From: Alistipes sp.
GTDB lineage: Bacteria > Bacteroidota > Bacteroidia > Bacteroidales > Rikenellaceae
Reading direction: 5' to 3'
Assembly (NCBI GenBank): GCA_020026335.1
Contig: JAHHQO010000008.1
Coordinates: 49,828 to 113,827, forward strand
Length of the DNA stretch: 64,000 bases
Shown one piece after another: positions 41,849 through 50,400 of the stretch (the stretch's first letter is position 1; every line of letters starts with the position of its first letter). Under the pieces are notes generated by a model. It worked only from the letters and a program-made list of their open reading frames with translations. It had not been told where the DNA came from and ran no database searches. A program made the position numbers and the translations under genes.

Positions 41849-43783
41849 TTAAATATTTTCCAGCTCCTTGAGCCACATCGCTGCCGCGGCATCCGATGGC
41901 ATACGCCAGTCTCCGCGGGGCGAGAGACCCACCGAACCGACCTTCACACCATCGGGCATGGCCGAACGCTTGAACTGCTGGGAGAAGAAGCGGCGGAAGA
42001 AGGTGGTTATCCATTTGCGAATGGTCGCTGTGTCGTACACACCCTTAAACGCTGTTTCGGCGAGGAATAGTATCTTCGAGGGCGAATATCCGTAGCGGAG
42101 GAAGTTGTAGAGGAAGAAGTCGTGCAACTCATAAGGGCCGACCAAATCCTCGGTCTTCTGTGCAATCTGACCCTTTTCGTCGGCGGGCAGCAGTTCGGGA
42201 CTCACGGGTGTGTCGAGGATGTCGAGCAGTGTCTCGCGGGTCTTCTCGTTGCTTTCGCTCTCGGCAGCCCATCTGACCAGGTGGCGCACGAGGGTCTTGG
42301 GAATGGCGGCATTGACACCATACATCGACATTTGGTCGCCGTTGTAGGTTGCCCAACCCAAAGCCAGCTCGCTCAAGTCACCCGTACCGATCACCATGCC
42401 GCCCTCTTTGTTGGCTACGTCCATGAGTATCTGTGTGCGCTCGCGTGCCTGAAGGTTCTCGTAGGTGGCCGAACGGTCGTTCTCCGCCAGACCGATGTCC
42501 TTCATGTGGCCGATGCAGGCATCACGAATGGAAATCTCTCGCAGGGTGATGCCCAATTCGCGCATCAGCACCAGCGCGTTGTTGTAGGTGCGGTCGGTGG
42601 TGCCGAAGCCCGGCATGGTGATGCCGATGACACCCTTGCGGTCGAGCCCCATGAGATCGAACGTGCGCACGGTGACCAGCAACGCCAGCGTGGAGTCCAG
42701 ACCGCCCGAGATGCCGACCACGGCGTGGCGACAACCCGTGTGGTGCAGACGCTTGGCGAGGCCGAACGACTGAATCTTGAAAATCTCCTCACAGCGAGCC
42801 GAGCGTGCGGGAATCTCTGCCGGCACGAAGGGCATGGGGTCTACCTTGCGGTCGAGTGCCGAGGCGCGGAGACCTTCGGGTACTTCCATCTCGATGACGG
42901 TGTTCTCCATGGCGGACTCCGAGGAGCGGAAGGTGGTGTTGTGCAGACGCTCGAAAGCGATGCGTTCGGTGTCGATGTCTGCCACAATCATGCGCTCCTT
43001 GAGCGAGAAACGGTCTGCCTCGGTGAGCAGCTCGCCACATTCGGCAATCATCGCAGCTCCCGAGAACGAGAGGTCGGTGGTCGATTCTCCGAAGCCTGCC
43101 GAAGCATAGACATAGGCGGAGAGTGTGCGAGCCGACTGCTGTGCAATTTCGGTGCGCAGATAGTTGTAGCGCGATACCACATCGCAGGCTGCCGAGAGGT
43201 TGAAAATCACCTTTGCGCCATTGACTGCCATGTGTGACGAGGGAGGTGTCACCGCCATGAGGTCTTCGCCTATTTCGATGCCGAACTCCGTGCCGTTGAT
43301 TTCGAAGGTCAAATCCGAACCGAAGTCGGCCTCGCAGTCGCCGATGAGGAGTTGGTTCTCCTCGTCGTACTCCACCTCAAGACCCGACGAAAACCAGCGG
43401 CTCTCGTTCGTGTCGCCATAGTTGGCGAGGTAGCGTTTCGGCACGACACCCAAAATGCGACCCTGAGAGATGACCAATGCGCAGTTGTAGAGCGAGTGGC
43501 CCTCTCTGACGGGTGCACCCACGATGAGGGTGAGGGGCAGCTTGCGGGTCGAGCGTACGATGGTGTCGATAGCCTCCTCGGCGGCATCGAGCAGTGTGGG
43601 CTGGAGGAACAAGTCCTGACAGGTGCTGCCGGTGACCGCAAGTTCGGGGAAGGAGATGATTTCCACACCGCGTTGTGCGGCCTTCTCCGCCAGCGAGATG
43701 ATTTGTGTGGCGTTGTAGTCGCAATCCGCCACCTTGAGTGAGGGAATGGCGGCTGCCACTTTCAAAAATCCGTAATTATCCAT
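41849..43783 (-). CDS. nadE: NAD synthetase with glutaminase-domain nucleophile replaced
   Basis: 644 aa, the long two-domain form. The N-terminal nitrilase-type glutaminase domain (about 5-280) has its Glu47 ('SFPELAVTG') and Lys116 ('VVPKRYLANY'). The nucleophile position reads 'FGIEIGEDLMAV', where relatives have EICEDLW. Residue 172 is thus Gly (codon at 43268-43270) rather than Cys. The C-terminal synthetase domain is intact with the ATP-binding 'VVGISGGLDSTLALLV' near residue 352. Prediction: NAD is made from deamido-NAD using free ammonia, with no glutamine hydrolysis. CarA in this window shows the same kind of change. It lies in an operon with peptidase and transporter genes. Confidence 0.95.
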   Translation of the reverse strand: MDNYGFLKVAAAIPSLKVADCDYNATQIISLAEKAAQRGVEIISFPELAVTGSTCQDLFLQPTLLDAAEEAIDTIVRSTRKLPLTLIVGAPVREGHSLYNCALVISQGRILGVVPKRYLANYGDTNESRWFSSGLEVEYDEENQLLIGDCEADFGSDLTFEINGTEFGIEIGEDLMAVTPPSSHMAVNGAKVIFNLSAACDVVSRYNYLRTEIAQQSARTLSAYVYASAGFGESTTDLSFSGAAMIAECGELLTEADRFSLKERMIVADIDTERIAFERLHNTTFRSSESAMENTVIEMEVPEGLRASALDRKVDPMPFVPAEIPARSARCEEIFKIQSFGLAKRLHHTGCRHAVVGISGGLDSTLALLVTVRTFDLMGLDRKGVIGITMPGFGTTDRTYNNALVLMRELGITLREISIRDACIGHMKDIGLAENDRSATYENLQARERTQILMDVANKEGGMVIGTGDLSELALGWATYNGDQMSMYGVNAAIPKTLVRHLVRWAAESESNEKTRETLLDILDTPVSPELLPADEKGQIAQKTEDLVGPYELHDFFLYNFLRYGYSPSKILFLAETAFKGVYDTATIRKWITTFFRRFFSQQFKRSAMPDGVKVGSVGLSPRGDWRMPSDAAAAMWLKELENI

Positions 43784-43801
43784 TTTCTGTGTTTTAATCT
43801 G

Positions 43802-44116
43802 TTATTCCGCCTCCTCATCGAGTGCTTCGATGAGGAAACTCACGGGGCGGAAGCCGTCGTTGCACGAAATCATGGCCGAGCGTTTGTTCTTCATCCACCC
43901 CTCGTAGATGTCCTCACCGCCGTGGGAGAGGGTCATCACAAAGGGCGACATCGACTCCCATGCCGACTCGCACAGGCCGTCGGGACGCTGCCAGCCGTTG
44001 CTGACAAACACATCGCCTTCGTGCAGGTCGCAGGCATGTTCGATGGGGTTTTCGTACTGCTCCATCAGGTCGCGGTGACACACCTTGCGCATAACCGTGA
44101 TTCTGCACTTTTTCAT
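43802..44116 (-). CDS. TIGR04076-family protein
   Basis: 104 aa from the ATG at 44116 (MKKCRITVMRK). Compact, with three or four Cys, 'HACDLHEGDVFVSNGWQRPDGLCESAWESMSPFVMTLSHGG' in the centre and 'SCNDGFRPVSFLIEAL' at the end. This pattern matches the small uncharacterised family TIGR04076, in which conserved cysteines hint at metal or cofactor binding, though that is not shown. It lies 18 bases upstream of nadE and 29 bases downstream of pepT, so it is part of that operon. No function is assigned. Confidence 0.75.
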   Translation of the reverse strand: MKKCRITVMRKVCHRDLMEQYENPIEHACDLHEGDVFVSNGWQRPDGLCESAWESMSPFVMTLSHGGEDIYEGWMKNKRSAMISCNDGFRPVSFLIEALDEEAE

Positions 44117-44145
44117 CTTTCGTGTCTTTTGTTGGCTTCGGTGGA

Positions 44146-45363
44146 TTACTCCGCCCAAAGTTTGGCGAGGTTGAGAATCACCTGCTCGGCCTTGTGCATG
44201 GTGGTGAGCGAGCAATACTCAAACTTGCCGTGGAAGTTCATACCGCCGGTGAAGAGGTTGGGGCAGGGCAGACCCATGAACGAGAGACGCGCACCGTCCG
44301 TACCGCCTCTGATGGGCTGAATGAGGGGTTTCACATCGGCCTGCTTCATGGCCTCCATCGCCTTGTCGATGAGCTGGGGATGCGGCTCGACCATCTTCTT
44401 CATGTTGTAGTACTGGTCCTTGATGGTGAGGGTCAATACGTTCTCGCCGTACTGCTTCTTCAGCAAATCGACACACGACCACATCATCACCTTCTTGGCC
44501 TCGAACTTCTCTGCATCGTGGTCACGGATGATGTATTGCAGGGTGGCATTCTCCACTGTGCCGTGGAAGCCCACGCAGTGGAAGAATCCCTCGTAGCCCG
44601 ATGTGAATTCGGGTTTCTGCTCCGCGGGAAGCAGACGCTGGAGGGCACAGCCCACCTCTATGGCGTTAATCATCTTGTCCTTGGCGTAGCCGGGGTGCAC
44701 GTTGCGACCCTGAATCTCGACTTTCACACCTGCGGCGTTGAAGTTCTCAAACTCCAGCTCACCCTCCATACCACCATCGATGGTGTAGGCGAAGTCGGCG
44801 GCAAACTTCTTTACATCGAAGAAATCGACACCGCGACCCACCTCCTCGTCGGGGGTGAAGCCGATACGGATTTTGCCGTGACGCATCTCGGGGTGAGTCA
44901 TCATGTACTCGGCGGCGGTCATAATCTCCGCCACACCGGCCTTGTCGTCGGCACCCAGCAGGGTGGTACCGTCGGTGTGAATGAGGGTGTGACCCTTAAA
45001 GAACTTCAATTCGGGGAAGTCCTCGACCTTCATGGTCAGGTGACCGTTGAGCTGAATGTCGCAGCCGTCATAGCAGTCGATGATGCCCGGCTTGATATCT
45101 TTACCCGACATGTCGGGCGATGTGTCCACGTGGGAAATGAAACCGATGACGGGAGCATTCTCCAAACCCTCGGAGGCGGGAACAGTACCCATCACATAAC
45201 CGTATTCGTCCATCGTGACCTCGGTCATGCCCAATGCCAGCATCTCGTCATGCAGGGCACGGAGTAACACCTTCTGCTTGTCGGTCGAGGGGAAAGTGGT
45301 ACTCTCTTCCGAAGACTGGGTGTCGAAAGAGACGTATTTCAAAAATCTTTCTTTCAGTTCCAT
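44146..45363 (-). CDS. pepT: Peptidase T (tripeptide aminopeptidase)
   Basis: 405 aa M20B zinc aminopeptidase releasing the N-terminal residue of tripeptides in the cytoplasm. The dinuclear zinc ligands are visible: His in 'GFISHVDTSPD' near residue 78, Asp in 'LGADDKAGVAE' near residue 138, Glu pair in 'TPDEEVGRG' near residue 172, Asp in 'YTIDGGMEGEL' near residue 194 and His in 'MNFHGKFEY' near residue 376. 'IRGGTDGARLSFMG' completes the substrate site. It follows an OPT-type peptide transporter gene by 18 bases, which supports joint peptide uptake and breakdown. Confidence 0.96.
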   Translation of the reverse strand: MELKERFLKYVSFDTQSSEESTTFPSTDKQKVLLRALHDEMLALGMTEVTMDEYGYVMGTVPASEGLENAPVIGFISHVDTSPDMSGKDIKPGIIDCYDGCDIQLNGHLTMKVEDFPELKFFKGHTLIHTDGTTLLGADDKAGVAEIMTAAEYMMTHPEMRHGKIRIGFTPDEEVGRGVDFFDVKKFAADFAYTIDGGMEGELEFENFNAAGVKVEIQGRNVHPGYAKDKMINAIEVGCALQRLLPAEQKPEFTSGYEGFFHCVGFHGTVENATLQYIIRDHDAEKFEAKKVMMWSCVDLLKKQYGENVLTLTIKDQYYNMKKMVEPHPQLIDKAMEAMKQADVKPLIQPIRGGTDGARLSFMGLPCPNLFTGGMNFHGKFEYCSLTTMHKAEQVILNLAKLWAE

Positions 45364-45381
45364 GATATTGTTGTTTTTTGG

Positions 45382-47385
45382 TTATTCTTCTTTTTTAGCC
45401 TTGAGGGTGTGCCAGATGAAGTAGCCGCCCAAAGCGATGTACATCACAAGAGCTGTCCACTCGGCAGCCGTACTTGCCGCCCACTCGGAGAGGAACCAGT
45501 CCACATCGGCGAATTTGAGCAGTGCGCTCACCACACCCATCAGAGCACCGCCGGCGATGAAGCCCGAGGCGATGAGTGTACCGCGGTCGAAGCGAGCCTT
45601 GTTCAGGTCGGCATCCTTCGAGCGCGACGATACGAACCATGCGATGAGACCGCCCACAACCAGCGGGGCGTTGAGCTGCATGGGGATAAACATACCCAGC
45701 GCAAAGGCCAGTGCCGGAACGCCGATGGCGGTGAGTATCAGTGCCAGAGCCGCACCGCAGAAGTAGAGCATCCACGGGGTCTGACCGCCTGTCATCAGCG
45801 GCTGAATAACCGCTGCCATGGCGTTGGCCTGGGGGGCAACAAGTGCGCCCTCGCCCGTGAAACCGTAGGATTTGTTCAATACAATCATCACACCGGCCAC
45901 CGTTGCCGCCGACACGAGTGTGCCGAGGAACTTCCAACGCTCCTGATTGACGGGTGTCGTGCCGAGCCAGTAACCGATTTTGAGGTCGGTGATGAAACCG
46001 CCTGCCATCGAGAGTGCCGTGCAGACCACACCGCCGATGAGCAATGCGGCAGTCATGCCGGTGTCACCCTCCAGACCCACGTTCACCAAAATCAGTGACG
46101 AGAGAATCAGCGTCATGAGGGTCATGCCCGATACGGGGTTGCTGCCCACAATGGCAATGGCGTTGGCCGCCACGGTGGTGAAGAGGAACGAGATGACGAA
46201 GACGATGAGTATGGCGGTGATGGACTGTGTCCAACCGTCGAGCAGACCGAAGTGGAAGAAGATGAACACCGACAGAAGGGTGGCCACCAAGATGGTCATG
46301 ATGTACTTCATCTTCAAATCGCGGTCGGTGCGTGCCGACTCCTCGGTGTGCTTCTTGCCGCCGCCCAGCTCCGAGATGGCGAGACCTGCCGCCTGACGGA
46401 TGATGGAGGCCTGACGGACGATGCCGATGATACCTGCCATGGCGATACCGCCGATGCCGACGGGCTTACCGATGTACTGATAGAGGTTCTCGGCAGTGAA
46501 AATCTGCGAGGGGTCAGCCAAAATCTTCTCGTTCGTGACACCCAGCAGGGCGGTGAGGGTTTCGGGATTGAGTGCCTCGCCCAGCGAACCCACGAGGGGC
46601 ACGATGATGAACCACACCAAACACGAACCTGCGGTGATAATCATCGCGTACTTCAGTCCGATGATGTAGCCCAGACCCAGCACGGCTGCCGAGGTGTTGA
46701 GTCCGAAGACCACCTTGTATTTGTCTGCCACGGCAACACCCCACTCGGTGATGCGAGTCGAAACAGAGTCAGTCCACAGACCGAAGGTGCCGACCACGAA
46801 GTCGTAGAGACCTCCAACGAGACCCGACACGGCGAGGAGTTTGGCCTGATTGCCGCCCTTTTCACCCGACACCAACACCTCTGTTGTGGCAGTGGCTTCG
46901 GGGAAGGGGTATTTGCCGTGCATCTCCTTGACGAAGTATTTGCGGAAGGGAATCAGCAGAACGATACCCAGCAGACCGCCGAACAGTGAGGAGAGGAAAA
47001 CCTGCCAAAATTGGGCATCGAGACCCAAGATGTAGAGTGCCGGCAGGGTGAAGATGGCACCTGCCACAATCACACCCGATGATGCGCCGATGGACTGTAT
47101 GATGACATTCTGTCCCAGCATATTCTTCTTGCCCATCACGTTGCCCATGCCCACGGCAATGATGGCGATGGGTATGGCGGCTTCGAAGACCTGTCCCACG
47201 CGCAGACCCAGATAAGCGGCTGCGGCGGAGAAAAGCATTGCCATGACGATACCCATGATGACCGAGTAGGGGGTCACCTCACGCGGTGTCATCGTGGAGG
47301 GCATCAGCGGTGAATACTCCTCGCCCTCCTTCAATTCGCGGTAGGCGTTTTCGGGGAGCGAGGTGCGGATTTTTTCCTGTTCCAT
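45382..47385 (-). CDS. OPT-family oligopeptide transporter
   Basis: 667 aa with about 15 hydrophobic segments over the whole length. The N-terminus 'SPLMPSTMTPREVTPYSVIMGIVMAMLFSAAAAYLGLRVGQVFEAAIPIAIIAVG' is characteristic of the bacterial OPT group. 'MHGKYPFPEATATTEVL' near residue 155 and 'GSNPVSGMTLMTL' in the middle are other marks. OPT proteins move small peptides or metal chelates by proton symport. Because pepT lies 18 bases downstream, peptide uptake is more likely than metal-chelate uptake, though this is inference. It is 45 bases after the MazG-like gene. Confidence 0.93.
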   Translation of the reverse strand: MEQEKIRTSLPENAYRELKEGEEYSPLMPSTMTPREVTPYSVIMGIVMAMLFSAAAAYLGLRVGQVFEAAIPIAIIAVGMGNVMGKKNMLGQNVIIQSIGASSGVIVAGAIFTLPALYILGLDAQFWQVFLSSLFGGLLGIVLLIPFRKYFVKEMHGKYPFPEATATTEVLVSGEKGGNQAKLLAVSGLVGGLYDFVVGTFGLWTDSVSTRITEWGVAVADKYKVVFGLNTSAAVLGLGYIIGLKYAMIITAGSCLVWFIIVPLVGSLGEALNPETLTALLGVTNEKILADPSQIFTAENLYQYIGKPVGIGGIAMAGIIGIVRQASIIRQAAGLAISELGGGKKHTEESARTDRDLKMKYIMTILVATLLSVFIFFHFGLLDGWTQSITAILIVFVISFLFTTVAANAIAIVGSNPVSGMTLMTLILSSLILVNVGLEGDTGMTAALLIGGVVCTALSMAGGFITDLKIGYWLGTTPVNQERWKFLGTLVSAATVAGVMIVLNKSYGFTGEGALVAPQANAMAAVIQPLMTGGQTPWMLYFCGAALALILTAIGVPALAFALGMFIPMQLNAPLVVGGLIAWFVSSRSKDADLNKARFDRGTLIASGFIAGGALMGVVSALLKFADVDWFLSEWAASTAAEWTALVMYIALGGYFIWHTLKAKKEE

Positions 47386-47430
47386 GTTCGTTGTGTGTTT
47401 GTAGTTAGGTCGTTGTGGGGGGTAGACGGT

Positions 47431-47757
47431 TTAGCGGTTGTCGCCGTTGCCGTGAATGAGGTTGCGCTCCTTGCGCGATGAGAGTTTATCGACATTGGTC
47501 TGCGCCACCTCCTCGAGGGTGTAGCCCAAATCGTGCGACAGGGCGGCGCAGTACCACAGCACATCGCCGATTTCCTTCATGATTTCGCGCTTCTTTTCGG
47601 GGGTGAATTCTTGGTTGGCATCACGGATAACCTTCTTCACCTTGTCGGCCACCTCGCCCGACTCGCCGGTGAGTCCCAGTGTGGGGTAGATGATGCGGCT
47701 GTCTTCGGGGTAAATGGCTGTCTCGAGGGCGTGTGTCTGATATTCGTTGAGTGTCAT
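47431..47757 (-). CDS. MazG-like nucleotide pyrophosphohydrolase
   Basis: 108 aa all-alpha NTP-PPase. The metal-binding pattern is clear: 'LGLTGESGEVADKVKKVIRD' (E-x-x-E) near residue 29 and 'KEIGDVLWYCAALSHDLG' (ExxD) near residue 62. This size fits short MazG-like or dCTPase-like house-cleaning enzymes that hydrolyse non-canonical NTPs; the substrate is unknown. It is the first gene of the six-gene minus-strand operon mazG-like/OPT/pepT/TIGR04076/nadE/DUF4923, with a TAAATTTG element 34 bases upstream. Confidence 0.9.
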   Translation of the reverse strand: MTLNEYQTHALETAIYPEDSRIIYPTLGLTGESGEVADKVKKVIRDANQEFTPEKKREIMKEIGDVLWYCAALSHDLGYTLEEVAQTNVDKLSSRKERNLIHGNGDNR

Positions 47758-47791
47758 AATCTTAAAAAATTTTATTAGTCTTAATCTCCCA

Positions 47792-47799
47792 CAAATTTA
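47792..47799 (-). promoter_or_regulatory. Probable -7 element of the mazG-like operon
   Basis: On the minus strand TAAATTTG is a perfect TAnnTTTG octamer, 34 bases before the ATG at 47757. T-rich sequence lies upstream, but no exact TTTG at 19-20 bases. Confidence 0.5.
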
Positions 47800-47900
47800 G
47801 CAAAAACGAGCCAAAAACAGAACAAATGACAAGCGAATTAGCGCGAAAACGTGAAAAAATTAACGCTCCGCACCCGGCTTTCCGATAGTGGGCGCCGGAC

Positions 47901-47945
47901 AAAAAAACGGAGCGGTCACTTACCTAACGCAGGTGACCGCTCCGA
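47901..47945 (-). terminator. Terminator of the manC-murF unit
   Basis: CGGAGCGGTCAC pairs with GTGACCGCTCCG (12 bp, 13-base loop), followed on the minus strand by seven T residues (47901-47907). Confidence 0.92.
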
Positions 47946-47963
47946 TGTGGGGCTATTTTTATA

Positions 47964-49223
47964 TTATAGGTATTCGATGATGTGTTGCAGACCGATGCCG
48001 TTCGAGCCTTTGATGAGAACCATGGCATTGCGAATGGGGTCGCTCTCCAGAGCGGCGGTCAGCTCCTGACGCGTGGGGAAGAGCGAGATGTTGTCGGGTT
48101 TGTCGTCCATCTCGGCATAGGCGGTGGCGAACTCGCTGCCCACGAATATCAACTCGGCGTGCTCGATGGTGGCGGCATGACGAATGACGCGGATATGCTC
48201 CTCCAACGACCATTTGCCCAACTCGCGCATATCGCCCAAGATGAGCACCTTGTGGTCTCTGTCCTCGATGGGACGCTGCATGAAGTTGTCGATGGAGACC
48301 TTCATGCTCGAGGGGTTGGCGTTGTAGCAATCGACCACCAGCGTGTTGAGGGGGGTGCGCATGAGCTGCGAACGGTTGTTGTCCGGCTCGTAGGCGGATA
48401 TGGCGTGACGGATGCGCTCGTCGGGAACATTGAAATAGTGTCCGACAGCCACCGCCGCCGCAATGTTAAATCGGTTGTAGTCGCCCTCCAAATGGGTGGG
48501 GATACCCTCTGCCAGCGAGGTGTGGTAGTATTCCACAGCCATCGAGTCGCGCTCCACAGCCATATTCGAAAGGGTGTCGTCCTCGATTCTTACGAAGGCC
48601 GTACCTCCGTGAGCTGCCAAAAAGTCGTACAACTCGCCCTTGCCGCGGCGCACACCTTCGGGACCTCCGAAGCCCTCCAGATGACAACGACCGATGTTGG
48701 TCAGCAGTCCGAAATTGGGCTCGGCGATGGAGGCCAGCAGGGCAATCTCTCCGCAGGCACTCGCACCCATCTCCACCACGCCGAACTCCGTCTCGCGGGT
48801 CATCGACAGGAGGGTGAGGGGTACTCCGATGTGGTTGTTGAGGTTGCCGCGTGTGGCATAGACCTCGAATTTCTCGGCCAAGACACGGCTCACCAACTCT
48901 TTGGTGGTGGTCTTGCCGTTGCTGCCTGCCACGGCTAAGATAGGTACTTGGAGGGCGCGCCGGTGGTGGCGTGCCAGCTCCTGAAGTGCTTTGAGGGTGT
49001 CGCCGACCAGAAACATACGTTCGTCACGGGCGGCAATCTCCTCGTTATCGACCACGGCGGCTGCCGCGCCCTTCTTCAACGCCTCCTCGGCAAAGAGGTT
49101 ACCGTCGAACGAAGCACCCTTCAGCGCGAAGAATATCGAGTCGGGGGCGATGTGACGCGTGTCGGTCGAGATGTGGGGGTGTTCGAGATAAAAATGGTAG
49201 ATATCAGATATGCTTGTCTCCAT
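47964..49223 (-). CDS. murF: UDP-N-acetylmuramoyl-tripeptide-D-alanyl-D-alanine ligase
   Basis: 419 aa from ATG 49223 (METSISDIYHFY). It adds D-Ala-D-Ala to the UDP-MurNAc-tripeptide, completing the cytoplasmic cell-wall precursor. The N-terminal substrate domain has 'ISTDTRHIAPDSIFFALKG'. The ATP loop is 'VAGSNGKTTTKELV' near residue 101, then 'TRGNLNNHIGVPLTLL' and 'EMGAS'. The C-terminal Mur ligase domain has 'DCYNANPSSMKVSIDNF'. It overlaps the 3' end of manC by 20 bases, so the two are translationally coupled. It is away from a dcw cluster. Confidence 0.93.
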   Translation of the reverse strand: METSISDIYHFYLEHPHISTDTRHIAPDSIFFALKGASFDGNLFAEEALKKGAAAAVVDNEEIAARDERMFLVGDTLKALQELARHHRRALQVPILAVAGSNGKTTTKELVSRVLAEKFEVYATRGNLNNHIGVPLTLLSMTRETEFGVVEMGASACGEIALLASIAEPNFGLLTNIGRCHLEGFGGPEGVRRGKGELYDFLAAHGGTAFVRIEDDTLSNMAVERDSMAVEYYHTSLAEGIPTHLEGDYNRFNIAAAVAVGHYFNVPDERIRHAISAYEPDNNRSQLMRTPLNTLVVDCYNANPSSMKVSIDNFMQRPIEDRDHKVLILGDMRELGKWSLEEHIRVIRHAATIEHAELIFVGSEFATAYAEMDDKPDNISLFPTRQELTAALESDPIRNAMVLIKGSNGIGLQHIIEYL

Positions 49224-50277
49224 TGTGGTATTTGACCTCGTCAATAAATTTCTTGATGCTCTGCTCCTCCGAGCGGGGGCAAATCATCAACACGTCGTCG
49301 GTATCGACAACGATATACTCTTTCAGACCGCTGATGATGGCGATTTTGTCCTTGGGAACCGATACGATGGACGAACGGGTGTCGTAGACGTAGCAGCCCT
49401 CCTGGGGAATGGCGTTGGCGTAGCGGTCCTTGCGCGAATGCTGGTAGACCGAACCCCATGTGCCCACATCGCTCCAGCCGAACTCGCCGCAACGTACATA
49501 CACGTTGTCGGCTTTCTCCATGATTCCGTAGTCGATGGAGATGGCGCGGCACTCCGAGAAGGCGGTCTCCGCGATGTTGCGCTCCTCTTCGGAAGTCTGA
49601 GCCTTCAGCACGGCACTGAAGAGCTGGTGATGGTCGGGGAGGTATTTCTTGAAGGCCTCGATGATGGTGTTCACCTTCCAGATGAAGATGCCCGAATTCC
49701 AGAAGAACTCGCCACACTGAATGAAGGTCTGAGCCAGTTCGAGATTGGGTTTCTCGGTGAAGCATTTCACCTTGCTGATAATCTGGTTGTCCGACACCTG
49801 TATGTAGCCGTAGCCCGTCTCGGGGCGTGTGGGTTTGATACCCACGGTGAGCATGGCATCGTGGCCGGCGGCAAACTCCATACACTCCTTGATGATGACG
49901 CGGAAGTCATCTTCGTTGAGAATCATGTGGTCCGAGGGGGTGACAATCATCTCCGCATCGGGGTTTTTCTTCAGAAGGGTGTAGGCCGCATAGGCGATAC
50001 AGGGGGCGGTGTTGCGTCCGATGGGTTCGCAGAGAATCTGCTCCTCCTTGAGTTCGGGGAGATGTTCCAGCACCAGCTGCTTGTACTTGATGTTGGTCAC
50101 CACCAGGAAATTCTCGGGGGGCACGAGTTTCTCGAAACGCTCGTAGGTGTGGCGGATGAACGATTTGCCGGTTCCCAGAATGTCGAGGAACTGCTTGGGC
50201 ATCGACTGTCGGCTCTTGGGCCAGAAACGGGTGCCGATACCGCCTGCCATAATGACGCAATATTTGTTATTCTCCAT
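49204..50277 (-). CDS. manC: Mannose-1-phosphate guanylyltransferase
   Basis: 357 aa nucleotidyltransferase making GDP-mannose from GTP and mannose-1-phosphate. The N-terminal 'CVIMAGGIGTRFWPKSRQSMPKQF' is the GxGxRxxP..KP signature. 'EPIGRNTAPCIAYAAY' near residue 85 and 'VTPSDHMI' (VxPxDH) near residue 112 are also diagnostic, as is 'NSGIFIWKVNTIIEAF' near residue 200. It is the short type with no fused phosphomannose isomerase cupin domain. GDP-mannose would feed surface glycans and the GT2 enzyme at the window's left edge. Confidence 0.93.
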   Translation of the reverse strand: MENNKYCVIMAGGIGTRFWPKSRQSMPKQFLDILGTGKSFIRHTYERFEKLVPPENFLVVTNIKYKQLVLEHLPELKEEQILCEPIGRNTAPCIAYAAYTLLKKNPDAEMIVTPSDHMILNEDDFRVIIKECMEFAAGHDAMLTVGIKPTRPETGYGYIQVSDNQIISKVKCFTEKPNLELAQTFIQCGEFFWNSGIFIWKVNTIIEAFKKYLPDHHQLFSAVLKAQTSEEERNIAETAFSECRAISIDYGIMEKADNVYVRCGEFGWSDVGTWGSVYQHSRKDRYANAIPQEGCYVYDTRSSIVSVPKDKIAIISGLKEYIVVDTDDVLMICPRSEEQSIKKFIDEVKYHNGDKHI

Positions 50278-50304
50278 CTCTTACTTGTACAATGATATTT
50301 TACA

Positions 50305-50312
50305 CAAAGATA
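50305..50312 (-). promoter_or_regulatory. Probable -7 element of manC-murF
   Basis: On the minus strand TATCTTTG, a perfect TAnnTTTG octamer, lies 28 bases before the manC ATG, with TTTTAG about 20 bases upstream. Confidence 0.55.
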
Positions 50313-50400
50313 TAAAAATATATAAGACTAAAAGAAATAAAGGGGACTTTTTCGGCAGTTCATTGTTCAAATACCGACAGGTGGTTATAAATCGTAGGTT

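Noticed and set aside
41835..42014. N-terminal extension of the DUF4923 gene into nadE
   Set aside because: It would overlap nadE by about 165 bases and destroy a clear signal peptide that begins at 41834.
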